Both the position numbers and the translations under genes were made by a program. Below are positions 51,104-59,650 of a DNA stretch of 64,000 bases, piece after piece. The stretch's first letter is position 1. The number at the start of each line of letters is the position of its first letter. The stretch is from the NCBI GenBank assembly GCA_964586225.1, contig CAZPHD010000012.1, forward strand, positions 1 through 64,000, written 5' to 3'. Origin of the DNA: JANJUB01 sp964586225 (GTDB lineage Bacteria; Armatimonadota; Fimbriimonadia; Fimbriimonadales; Fimbriimonadaceae). The notes under the pieces are model-generated. The model was not told the origin of the DNA. It saw nothing but the letters and a program-made list of their open reading frames with translations, and did no database searches.

Positions 51104-51978
51104 ACGACGGCATCGAGGAGTTTCTCGACCATCTCGCCGCTGATCGGGGGGCGAGCGGTCACACGGTGGCCGCGTATCGGAACGACCTCGGCCAGGCGGC
51201 GGCGTTCTTTGCCGAGCACGGCGTCCAGCGGTGGGATGATCTCGATACGACGCTGATCCACCGATTCCAGGCGAGTTTGCGGCCGCCAATGGCGGTGACC
51301 ACCGCTCAGCGCAGGCTCAGTGCCTTGCGGTCCATGCTGAAGTTCCTGCGGCGGCGGTGGGGGCTGGCGGGTGAACTGCCTTCGACCGGTGGCTTCCGTA
51401 AGCCGAAGACCCTCCCTAAAGCGCTGCCGTTGGCGGTGTTGGAGCGGCTGCTCGAAGCGCCGGATGTGAATACGGCCACCGGCTTGCGTGATCGGGCGAT
51501 GATGGAGTTGATTTACGGCGCGGGCCTGCGCGTGAGCGAAGCGGTTGAGCTTGAGGTGTCGGCGTATGATGCGCTTGAAGGGGCGGTGCGGGTGACGGGC
51601 AAGCGCGGAAAGACGCGGTGGGTGCCGCTGCCTTCGGGAACGCGGCAGTGGCTTGATCGGTATCTGGCCGAGGGACGACCGGCTCTCGTGCGGCGGCCTT
51701 CCTCGCGGATTATGCTAAGCGATCGGGGGCTCGCTTGGTGCCGGCAAACGGTGTACAACCGGCTGGCTCGACTGGCGCGAGAGGCGGGGGTCGAAGAGCA
51801 TGTGTCGCCGCACATTCTGCGGCATACCTACGCGGTGCATCTGTTGAAGGGTGGGGCAGATTTGCGAGCGGTGCAGGAGCTGTTGGGACACGAGAGCATC
51901 GCGACGACTCAGGTGTACACGCAACTTGATTTGGCCGAAGTCCAGCGGGCCTATCACAAGGCGCATCCTCGGAGATAG
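51067..51978 (+). CDS. xerD: Tyrosine recombinase XerC/XerD-like
   Basis: 303 residues. SAM-like N-terminal core-binding domain then the catalytic domain with R155 (GLRVSEA), H249-x-x-R252 (HILRHTY), H275 (GHESI) and nucleophile Y284 (VYTQL). Resolves chromosome dimers at dif with FtsK; XerC versus XerD cannot be decided. The ATG at 51067 overlaps the 3' end of the GT39 gene by 37 nt. No att- or dif-like site was recognised nearby. Confidence 0.85.
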   Translation: METQEPRIPDALNDGIEEFLDHLAADRGASGHTVAAYRNDLGQAAAFFAEHGVQRWDDLDTTLIHRFQASLRPPMAVTTAQRRLSALRSMLKFLRRRWGLAGELPSTGGFRKPKTLPKALPLAVLERLLEAPDVNTATGLRDRAMMELIYGAGLRVSEAVELEVSAYDALEGAVRVTGKRGKTRWVPLPSGTRQWLDRYLAEGRPALVRRPSSRIMLSDRGLAWCRQTVYNRLARLAREAGVEEHVSPHILRHTYAVHLLKGGADLRAVQELLGHESIATTQVYTQLDLAEVQRAYHKAHPRR

Positions 51979-51982
51979 GGTC

Positions 51983-52013
51983 AGCAGTTTGCAGTAGGCA
52001 GTTGGCAGTTTGG
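51983..52013. repeat. Short CAGTTGG-type simple repeat
   Basis: Four units of the CAGTTTG/CAGTAGG/CAGTTGG family, the reverse complement of the CTGCCAA heptamer seen at 8956-9110. It lies 5 nt after the recombinase stop. The rest of the spacer to 52092 shows no gene. Confidence 0.6.
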
Positions 52014-52092
52014 GATCCGCCCTTGGGAGGGCGATGCTTCGTATCGCCGGAACCCTTGTTGCGTCGGAACGCACCCTTCCGTAACGGTCGCC

Positions 52093-53046
52093 ATGGACAC
52101 CCGTCAAGCAAGCATGAGAGCGTGGGTCATTGGGGGAATAGGGCTAGCGACCTTGGCGGCCACCCAACTTGATAAGCCAGCCACCCAAGTCAGTCAGAAC
52201 TACCGTGGCCCCGAGGGTTCGATCGAGCTAGAAGGTGTGTGCAAGATCGACGAGGAGACAGTCAGCTGCTGGAAGGCAGACCGCACCCCCCATCCGGAGC
52301 TTCAGCAGCGCGTCCTTGACTACGCCAACAAGAAGAAGACCTTCGTGTCGTTCTATGGCTACAAGACCCGATACGCGATCTTCAGCATCAAGAACGCGGA
52401 GGGGTCGCTGCGTATCAACGACATCTATAACATGAGCTTAGATGTGGGTTCCCCGAACCTAACGGCGGTTCCCCTGATGGCAGATCGCGACGAGGATTCA
52501 CAGGTGGTGAGGTTTACAGCTTGGGCACAGACCAAGGACAGTGAACCGCTTCGACTCGTAGAGGGGGCGCGTCTGCGCTACAAGGACGCAACAATCAAAG
52601 TCGTGAGCGTAGCAAAGAGTCAAATCGATCCTCTCGTTCATGGTGTTCAGGCAACCGGAAGATGGTTGATCCACTTTACATTCGACAAGCCCATCTGGAC
52701 GACATCGCCCAACTTCCCCCCAAACTCTCAGGATGCCTGGCGAGTTGTGGGCTTGGATGGCAAGACCATAGAGGCCGTAAGTGTTCTTGGGGAGCCGCGA
52801 CCCGCAAGTGCAGCAATGTTGGATGCACTCCAGAGGCCGCAATGGCAGGGTGAGCGAACCGAAATTCCTAACGTCCAAGTTGCCGGCGTTGGCATCGCGT
52901 CGGCGAACTACTCAGCGGCCAAGGGCCAAGGCACAGGCATGTTCGTGTCGAACGTTGACCCAAAGTTCATCAAGCACGTGGTCACGTCGGTTAGCACCTG
53001 GAGCAACTTGACGGTGAAGGACATCCCCATGGAGCCCAAGCCATGA
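52093..53046 (+). CDS. Secreted protein, tandem paralogue A
   Basis: 317 residues with an N-terminal hydrophobic signal-like segment (ending LAATQ) and beta-rich body. Shares a hallmark stretch with the next protein (ETVSCWKADRTPHPELQQRV here) and overall plan. No known family. Its stop overlaps the next gene's start (CATGAGG). Confidence 0.65.
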   Translation: MDTRQASMRAWVIGGIGLATLAATQLDKPATQVSQNYRGPEGSIELEGVCKIDEETVSCWKADRTPHPELQQRVLDYANKKKTFVSFYGYKTRYAIFSIKNAEGSLRINDIYNMSLDVGSPNLTAVPLMADRDEDSQVVRFTAWAQTKDSEPLRLVEGARLRYKDATIKVVSVAKSQIDPLVHGVQATGRWLIHFTFDKPIWTTSPNFPPNSQDAWRVVGLDGKTIEAVSVLGEPRPASAAMLDALQRPQWQGERTEIPNVQVAGVGIASANYSAAKGQGTGMFVSNVDPKFIKHVVTSVSTWSNLTVKDIPMEPKP

Positions 53047-53960
53047 GGGTTACAGCCTTGATCGGAGTTGGATTGGCCGCTATGGCTTTCTCGCAGATGG
53101 ACACCAAGCCCATTGTGGTTCGGCACAACTATGTCAACTCAGAACTCTCCATCGAACTGGATGGCGTATGCCGCGTGACGGATGAGTCCGTCAGCTGTTG
53201 GAAGCCAGATCAAACGCCTCATCCCGTGCTGGAGAAGCGAATGGACGCCTATTTTCAGCACAAGAACCGCTTGCCGATCACGTTTGGCAAGAAGACCCGC
53301 TACGCGGTCTTCCGAGTGAGCGGGACGCCATGGCACTTCTTATCCGACGACTGGTCGTTCCAGTTGAACTCCTGGAGTTTCAAACCCTACGGGCACGATG
53401 ACCTGTTCGCGGCCCGCATCGTAGCCGCTCCATCGGCGATTTCTGGTGAGGTCAGAACAAGCCTTCCTGATGACTCTGAGGAGACCGTTCTCGAACTCGA
53501 GCCTGGGGCCTCCGTGAAGTTCCAAAATGGCACGCTACGTTTCGTTCGTTACGAATCAACGAAACTCGATGTCGGACTCTATGGGATCGAGGCAGGCCCT
53601 CGGTGGTTGATTCGTTGCACTTTTGAAGGTGGGACGATGGCAGGAGCGCAGGTCATGGCGGTCGACAAGGATGGGGTGGAGATTCGAACCTTGGACTTGA
53701 AGGGAAAGCCCGTTGTTGTCGATCCACAACTGCTCAATGAGTTTTGGAGGCCGCCCTCCGAGAACAGAACGGCGGCAAAGCCCCAGTTTATGGAAGCGCG
53801 TATCAGCCAGTTTGGCGAAAACGGAGTGTCCTATCCGATGCGTCCCGGCGATCAGGTCTTCGCGACAAACATCGATCCCTCGGTCATCGGGGGCCTCAGG
53901 TTTCAGCACCGTCGCAGCCAGCCGCTGACGATCACGGATATCCCCCTCGATCCGCAATAG
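53043..53960 (+). CDS. Secreted protein, tandem paralogue B
   Basis: 305 residues, a diverged copy of the preceding protein (hallmark ESVSCWKPDQTPHPVLEKRM), with its own signal-like N-terminus. Function unknown. The two genes overlap by 4 nt and were probably created by tandem duplication. Confidence 0.65.
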   Translation: MRVTALIGVGLAAMAFSQMDTKPIVVRHNYVNSELSIELDGVCRVTDESVSCWKPDQTPHPVLEKRMDAYFQHKNRLPITFGKKTRYAVFRVSGTPWHFLSDDWSFQLNSWSFKPYGHDDLFAARIVAAPSAISGEVRTSLPDDSEETVLELEPGASVKFQNGTLRFVRYESTKLDVGLYGIEAGPRWLIRCTFEGGTMAGAQVMAVDKDGVEIRTLDLKGKPVVVDPQLLNEFWRPPSENRTAAKPQFMEARISQFGENGVSYPMRPGDQVFATNIDPSVIGGLRFQHRRSQPLTITDIPLDPQ

Positions 53961-53961
53961 C

Positions 53962-54003
53962 GGTTTCGCCGTCATCTCCCGGATTCGCCGGGACGGCGAA
54001 ACC
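53962..54003 (+). terminator. Stable hairpin after the tandem paralogues
   Basis: A perfect 12-bp stem GGTTTCGCCGTC/GACGGCGAAACC with an inner CCGG stem lies just after the stop of paralogue B. No T-run follows, so it may be a weak terminator or an mRNA-end protector. Confidence 0.45.
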
Positions 54004-54012
54004 ACAACCCAG

Positions 54013-54018
54013 TACACT
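54013..54018 (+). promoter_or_regulatory. -10 box TACACT, 6 nt before ATG at 54025
   Basis: TACACT ends 6 nt before the pseudouridine synthase ATG, implying a leaderless mRNA. Confidence 0.5.
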
Positions 54019-54024
54019 CTCCGC

Positions 54025-54930
54025 ATGATCACGCTCAAAGCTGACCGGAGGGAACGGCTCGACAAGCTCCTGGCCCGGCTGGTGCCCGATGTCAGCCGTA
54101 GCCGCCTCACCAAGTGGATCGAGGCGGGCCACGTGCGTGTCGAGGGTAATCGCGCCATGCCGAGAACCATCGTGGACCCCGGCGCGCGTATCCATATGGA
54201 CGAACTCGAAGAGACGCCCGCCCACGATCTCTCGCCTGCCGATATCCCGCTCGAAGTTGTGTTCGAGGACGAGCACTTCATGGTCATCAACAAGCCGCGC
54301 GGACTCGCGACCCACCCGTCACCGTCTCTAAGCGAACCCAGCCTCGTCAACGCCCTCATTGGACGCGGTACCACCCTGAGCGAGGGTCTGGCCCCTTTTC
54401 GGCCGGGCATCGTGCATCGCCTCGATAAGGACACCACCGGCCTCATCGTCGTCGCCAAGACCGACGCAGCCCACCCGATTCTCGCTCGCCAGATCGAGCG
54501 CAAGTCAGCGACCCGGATGTACCTCGCGATCGTGCGCGGCGAGTTCGCCCACGAGCAGTTCACCATCTCGGCCCCGCTCGCCCGCGATCCCAAAGACCGG
54601 ATGCGCATGGCGGTCGTCGCGAGCGGAAAGCCTGCGATCACGCGCGTCAAGATCCTGCGGCATGTGGACGCAGGCACGTTGGTGCTGTGCCGCCTGGAAA
54701 CCGGACGCACGCACCAGATTCGGGTTCACTTGCGCTCGGTCGCGTGCCCGGTGGTGGGAGATTCACTCTATGCGCCGAAGGAGATGCAGACCGCACCGAT
54801 GCAACTCCACGCGGCGGGCCTCCGGCTGGATCACCCAGTGACCGGGGAGACGATCGTGTTTGTGGCCGCTCCCCCCGCCGACTTCTTGGCCGAAGTCAGC
54901 GAGGAAGAGTTGCGCGGCCTCATTTTGTAG
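54025..54930 (+). CDS. RluD-family pseudouridine synthase
   Basis: 301 residues. An S4 RNA-binding domain (RLDKLLARLVPDVSRSRLTK) then the RluA/RluD catalytic domain with D134 in GIVHRLDKDTTG and the ETGRTHQIRVHL motif. It isomerises uridines in 23S rRNA or tRNA. The TAG stop is the first TAG of the downstream repeat array (54928-54930). Confidence 0.9.
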   Translation: MITLKADRRERLDKLLARLVPDVSRSRLTKWIEAGHVRVEGNRAMPRTIVDPGARIHMDELEETPAHDLSPADIPLEVVFEDEHFMVINKPRGLATHPSPSLSEPSLVNALIGRGTTLSEGLAPFRPGIVHRLDKDTTGLIVVAKTDAAHPILARQIERKSATRMYLAIVRGEFAHEQFTISAPLARDPKDRMRMAVVASGKPAITRVKILRHVDAGTLVLCRLETGRTHQIRVHLRSVACPVVGDSLYAPKEMQTAPMQLHAAGLRLDHPVTGETIVFVAAPPADFLAEVSEEELRGLIL

Positions 54931-55495
54931 CCGCATGATGCATCGTGCATGCGGAAACCTCTTCAGGCACGATGCATCCTGAAGCTACATCGAAGACTAA
55001 TCCAACGCCCGCCTATAAACCGCATCGGTGCCTCATTCTTGTAGCCGCATGATGCATCGTGCATGCGGAAACCTCTTCAGGCACGATGCATCCNNNNNNN
55101 NNNNNNNNNNNNNNNNNNNNNNNNNNNNNNNNNNNNNNNNNNNNNNNNNNNNNNNNNNNNNNNNNNNNNNNNNNNNNNNNNNNNNNNNNNNNNATGCATC
55201 GTGCATGCGGAAACCTCTTCAGGCACGATGCATCCTGAAGCTACAACAGAGACTAATTCAATGCCTGCGTATAAACCGCATCGGTGCCTCATTTTTGTAG
55301 CCGCATGATGCATCGTGCATGCGGAAAATTCTTCAGGCACGATGCATCCTGAAGCTACAACAAAGACTAATCCAATGCCTTGCGTATAAACCGCATCGGT
55401 GCCTCATTTTTTGTAGCCGCATGATGCATCGTGCATGCGGAAACCTCTTCAGGCACGATGCATCCTGAAGCTACAACAAAGATTAATCCAACGCC
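54926..55495. repeat. Tandem 114-116 bp repeat array of paired hairpins, with 100-N gap
   Basis: Five visible copies start at about 54927, 55041, 55183, 55297 and 55413; the third starts within N. Each has hairpin A (stem CCGCATG/CATGCGG, loop ATGCATCGTG) then hairpin B (stem CTTCAGG/CCTGAAG, loop CACGATGCAT). The two 10-nt loops are exact reverse complements. A third segment (about 40 nt) duplicates the last codons of the adjacent GspE/PilB gene. The whole spacer between the rlu gene and that ATPase gene is this array; N at 55094-55193 probably hides further copies. Confidence 0.9.
55094..55193. other. Assembly gap (100 N) inside the repeat array
   Basis: Exactly 100 N, a conventional scaffold gap. 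Repeat phase across it is 142 bp, so the true copy number is unknown. Confidence 0.95.
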
Positions 55496-56748
55496 TGGGT
55501 GTAAACCGCCTTCAAGACTTCGTCCGGCGTGGTCCAGCCGGTGATCGCCTTCTGCTTGCCGTCCTCCATCATCGTGCGGAATCCTTGCTCGCGGGCGATC
55601 TTCACCAGGTCGGGGAAGTCCACCTTGTTGGCGATGCCGGCGCGGAACTCGTGCGTTCCCGTGATCAGTTCAAACACACCAATACGACCCTTGTAGCCGG
55701 TACCGCGACAGTCGGCACAGCCCCGGCCCTTCGCCCATTGTCCCTCGGATACTTCGGCACTGGTCAGGCGCATCATCTCGATCTCGTCGGGGTTCGGCGC
55801 GTATCGCTCTCGGCACTTCGGACAGTTCAATCGAACTAGGCGCTGGGCCAGGATCGCCACCAGCGTGCCCGCAATCAGGTAGGGCTCGGCGTCCATATCC
55901 ACCATTCGACCGATCGTCTCTGCGGCGGAGTTGGTGTGGATGGTGCTCACGACCAAGTGACCCGTTAGGCCGGCCTGAATGCCAATCGCGAGCGATTCGG
56001 GGTCGCGCATTTCACCGACCATCATGACGTCGGGGTCTTGCCGCAGGAACGAGCGCATGACGCGCGGGAAGGTCATCTTCTCGGTGACCTGCACCTGCGC
56101 GATGTTCTCCTCAAACTCATATTCGACCGGGTCTTCGACGGTGACGATGTTGCGCCGCTTCGAGTCCAGCTGGAGCAGGGAAGCGTAGAGCGTCGAGGTC
56201 TTGCCCGAACCCGTGGGGCCGGTGACGAGAATGAGGCCGTAGGGAACCTGGATCGCGCGGTTCCACTTCTTCAGCACGTCTTCCGGCATGCCCAGCTTGG
56301 GAAGCTCGACCTTCATCGCGGCCGGGTCGAGAATACGCATGACCATCTTCTCGCCGTTCAGCGCGGGGACGCACGAGGCACGAGCCGAGAGGCGGCGTCC
56401 CATGTATTCCATGTCGATACGGCCGTCTTGGGGTTCGCGGTTTTCATCGATGCGCATGCCCGCCGAGAGCTTGAGTCGCGCGAGCACGTTGGAGGCCTGC
56501 TCCGGGGGGAGAAAGCCCGTGTCGTGCAGGACGCCGTCTTGGCGGTACCGGATGCGTAACTGCTCGCGCTCGGGCTGCAGGTGGATGTCCGACGTGCCCG
56601 TATCGAGGGCGTTCATGAAGATGTTGTCGACGATGCCGACCGCGAGCGACATTTCTTCGCCGCCCATCTCGCGGACAGAACCCTGCTCGCGCAGGATCAG
56701 ACGGAACTTCTTTTGGGCCCCGCGGCCCTGAAAATCGTTGAACGACAT
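55483..56748 (-). CDS. GspE/PilB-family ATPase (type II secretion or type IV pilus)
   Basis: 421 residues. Walker A GPTGSGKT (177-184), aspartate box, Walker B (VMMVGEMRD) and a four-cysteine zinc site (CPKC ... CADC). It powers pilus extension or pseudopilus assembly at the inner membrane. The N-terminal MshEN domain is missing and the protein is shorter than typical GspE or PilB. Its last codons are copied in each unit of the adjacent repeat array. A prepilin gene lies divergently next to it. Confidence 0.87.
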   Translation of the reverse strand: MSFNDFQGRGAQKKFRLILREQGSVREMGGEEMSLAVGIVDNIFMNALDTGTSDIHLQPEREQLRIRYRQDGVLHDTGFLPPEQASNVLARLKLSAGMRIDENREPQDGRIDMEYMGRRLSARASCVPALNGEKMVMRILDPAAMKVELPKLGMPEDVLKKWNRAIQVPYGLILVTGPTGSGKTSTLYASLLQLDSKRRNIVTVEDPVEYEFEENIAQVQVTEKMTFPRVMRSFLRQDPDVMMVGEMRDPESLAIGIQAGLTGHLVVSTIHTNSAAETIGRMVDMDAEPYLIAGTLVAILAQRLVRLNCPKCRERYAPNPDEIEMMRLTSAEVSEGQWAKGRGCADCRGTGYKGRIGVFELITGTHEFRAGIANKVDFPDLVKIAREQGFRTMMEDGKQKAITGWTTPDEVLKAVYTQALD

Positions 56749-56889
56749 GGTTGTGTGTGAGCTTACTCCCGTGGCGAATGACGGAGCGAGGGGCGGCGTC
56801 GGTTCGCTGAGAAATCCGGCGGGTTACAAAGTGAGAGCTGGAATCAGATGTCTACTTGTACTGGGTTTGGGAGGGCGTACAATGAGGAT

Positions 56890-57621
56890 ATGACGGGGAG
56901 CTCTCCAAGAGGAAGCAGCACGAGGCGAGGAAGCCTTACGAGGCGAGGAAATATAACGAGGCGCGCGGGGGTCTCGTACCGCGCCTTTCAGCGTCACTCC
57001 AAGTCCGCGTTCACCAAGTGCATGGAGGATTCTCTAAGAGGAAGCATCACGAGGCGCGCGGGGGTTTCGTACCGCGCCTTACAGCGTCACTCCAAGTCCG
57101 CGTTCACACTCGCCGAACTGCTTGTCGTCATCGGGATTATCGTCTTGCTCATCTCCTTCAGCATGCCCGCGATCATCAACGCGAAGCGCCACGCCAAGCA
57201 AGCCAAGTCGAACCAACAGATGAGGCAACTCCACGCGGCGATCCTGCTTTAAGCAGACTCCCAATCCGGTGAAGGTGATCTTGGGCTCGGGCTCCCACCC
57301 AGTCTCGTTACACTGAAGTCCGTTCAGAACCTGCCCGACGAGCTGTTCCGCACCGGAGGCTCGGGCTACAAAAGCCCCGCGGGCAACGCCCTCTACACCT
57401 GGATGCCGCCGCTGCCCATAACGTACTCCGACCTCATGCCCGCTTGGCGAAACCACGTCCAGGCTCGGCATGGCGATCCCATCCTGATCATCGACGAGAC
57501 CTTCGTGGAGCATCCGGACGACCTCTTTGGCGTCAAGAGCGGCTACGGCAACTATTGGTCTGGATCACTCGTCCGTCGATCTACCGCGGGCTCACTATCC
57601 GACTATAAGGTGTGGCCATGA
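56890..57621 (+). pseudogene. Type IV prepilin-like gene broken by TAA
   Basis: After a long basic leader comes SAFTLAELLVVIGIIVLLIS, a type IV prepilin N-terminus. A TAA (57250-57252) interrupts the frame after HAAILL. The same frame then continues to 57621 with a plausible prepilin body (LYTWMPPLPITYSDLM). The leader contains a 93-bp in-frame duplication with palindromes at 56959-56986 and 57052-57079 (arms AGGCGCG/CGCGCCT). The stop overlaps the next gene's ATG. Start 57022 is an alternative. Mutation or assembly error are both possible. Confidence 0.7.
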
Positions 57622-58277
57622 CGCGCCGCAAACGGATCGGACTTGCCGCGGCGATCGTCGTGTGGCTGCTCGTCGTGGCGGTTTGGGTGCTCCGCAGACC
57701 TGCTGATCTCGGCGTTGCCGCGCGGGACGCGATGCTCGCGGCAGAAGCGTCGGACGGGCACCGGCTCATGAAGTATGCGTTCCCCCTTGAGATCGAAGTG
57801 AACGACCTCACGCCGAAGAAACTCGAACGGCTGTTCAAAGAGGTGATCAACCCCTACTACGAGAGCTACCGACGCACCGGAGCTGTAGAGACCGAGAATT
57901 TTGGCCACCAAGGGGCGGCAAGTATGCGACTTTCGAAGCCCGGAAGACCGGATGTCACGCTGGGCGCCAACACCTATAGGGTCGAAGGGCGGCCCCGAGC
58001 GCCAATCACCTCACACCTTCTGGCTGCATGGTCGCAAACGACGGTGGACAGGCTTCCGGGGCGGGACATGCGTCAGTTCACCGTTGCGCGGAACAACGCG
58101 GTCATCGCAGGCCTCCATCGGGACCGCAAGAAGCTCGAAGATATCGGGATCGTAGCGATTGTCGCCATTGACCCCATCGGGGGAACACAAACTGTAATCA
58201 AGCTGGACGAACTTGAGAGCCAGTATACGGCGTGGAATGCGCAACTTCTCAGTCAGCATCCAGTTGCGCCACAATAG
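57618..58277 (+). CDS. Single-helix membrane protein, unknown function
   Basis: 219 residues: one N-terminal membrane helix (about 9-26) then a soluble domain. Overlaps the broken prepilin gene by 4 nt, so possibly linked to pilus assembly. No family recognised. Confidence 0.6.
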   Translation: MTRRKRIGLAAAIVVWLLVVAVWVLRRPADLGVAARDAMLAAEASDGHRLMKYAFPLEIEVNDLTPKKLERLFKEVINPYYESYRRTGAVETENFGHQGAASMRLSKPGRPDVTLGANTYRVEGRPRAPITSHLLAAWSQTTVDRLPGRDMRQFTVARNNAVIAGLHRDRKKLEDIGIVAIVAIDPIGGTQTVIKLDELESQYTAWNAQLLSQHPVAPQ

Positions 58278-58298
58278 CCTGTGCGCCTAGCGGCACCT

Positions 58299-59539
58299 TC
58301 AGTTCCGGCGGATCGGAGGTGGGTTCTCGCGCCACAGCTTGATCAGGAAGTCAAGATTCTCGACCACCGGTTCGCCGTTCTTCCAGGGTCCGGTGGAGAC
58401 CTTCGGGTTCAGCTTGAGGTCGGGACTCATCTGAGACCGGTCAGCCCAGCTGGCAAGGAGTTTGAGCAGGCGAATCGCAAATGTTGACCTTGCGCTCGGT
58501 AGCCAGGAGATGATCATGCGGATGGTGGTGTCGTCCGGGGCGGGCGGGCGCTTCTTGACGTCGATGATCGGCACATCGGGGAAAGGAAAAAAGCGCTCTC
58601 TCGGTTGGCCGGGGAACTGGTGAGCGGCTCGCATGCGCTCATTTGCGGGAATGGCCGTGATGTCGCAGCTCGCGGTCCAACTCCACTTGTTCTGCGCGGC
58701 AAGCCTCTTCAACAGCTCAAACATCTCCCTGGCGTAGGATTCGTTACCGGGGATCAAGGTGAGCAAGCCCAGCAGTGGCGCGCGCATCTCATCGCCCTTG
58801 TGCTTGGCGAGAGAGGATTTCAGCACCGGGGTCAGCTCAGTCGCCATCCAGTCGCTTGAAGGTTGTCCGCAAATCGTAAGGTCAAACTCCGGCCCGCCCG
58901 TTCCGTTGCTAAACCAACGATAGGATGTGAAGTTCATGATCTGAATCCGTTCGAGAATTGCGTTAATCGAGTGTCTATCTGTTTGGTCACCCAAAGAGGC
59001 AACCAGTGTGAGGAAGAGCGTTCCAACGATGTCCTCTCGCCCTTTGCTATCTCGGGCTCGTAGAACACGTTCACTGACGTGCAAGCCAAGCCGGCAACTT
59101 CTTCAGCCGTGGCCGGGGTCTCGATGCGAAGCGTTCCGACTGGAAAATGTTCAACGAGCATGCGGGTTTCTCCCCGCAGGGGTTTAGTGACTAACAAGAG
59201 GTACGTTTCGTTGGGCTTGGGAGCCACGCCGCTTCCAACATATCGAGCCGTCACAACCCGCAGGGGTGCTTCCTCCAAGCGCTTTCCATCATCACTCAGG
59301 AGGACAAACTCGTCCACCCAAAACGTTGGACGAGAGAGTGACGGGCTGTCGTAGATGATCTGGAACTCAGCGTCCCGACGTTGCACAAACTTCGCAAAGA
59401 GGACACGGTCTACGTTCTTGATGCGGTCTTGGAAATACCCCATTTCACTCACGTTCCATGGATATGAAAGTGGGGTGTCCGGGATCCAGTAGGGGCGTTG
59501 CGCTCCGAGAGCCACGGCTATGACAGCGAGGAGATTCAT
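58299..59539 (-). pseudogene. Secreted protein gene in two frames joined at AAAGGGC
   Basis: The first frame (59539 downward) encodes a signal peptide MNLLAVIAVALGAQ and 167 residues to EIAKG. The continuation REDIVGTLFLTLVASLGDQT lies in the -1 frame and runs to 58299. The joint falls at AAAGGGC (59039-59045), read gcA-AAG-GGC, which matches the X-XXY-YYZ pattern of -1 frameshift sites. A shift there would give one 413-residue protein. Either a programmed frameshift or a simple indel. Function unknown. TAAGAT ends 6 nt before the ATG. Confidence 0.6.
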
Positions 59540-59545
59540 GTCTTC

Positions 59546-59551
59546 ATCTTA
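59546..59551 (-). promoter_or_regulatory. -10 box TAAGAT, 6 nt before ATG at 59539
   Basis: TAAGAT ends 6 nt before the start, which suggests a leaderless transcript for the two-frame gene. Confidence 0.5.
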
Positions 59552-59638
59552 CAGACGTGCCGTTGCTTTCTGAGCTTCACGTTGACTACCTCTTGACGTT
59601 GCGGACTCGAAATTCGATGAGGAGTCGGGTCGGCAAGC

Positions 59639-59644
59639 TAAACT
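59639..59644 (+). promoter_or_regulatory. -10 box TAAACT, 6 nt before GTG at 59651
   Basis: TAAACT ends 6 nt before the transporter GTG, supporting that GTG as the start. Confidence 0.5.
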
Positions 59645-59650
59645 AGCCGG

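Noticed and set aside
51067..51978. Integrase of a genomic island
   Set aside because: The residues fit housekeeping XerC/D; no attachment site, repeat pair or island cargo is visible next to it.
54926..55495. CRISPR array
   Set aside because: Units are 114-116 bp tandem copies without unique spacers, contain palindromes and gene-end sequence, and no cas genes are near.
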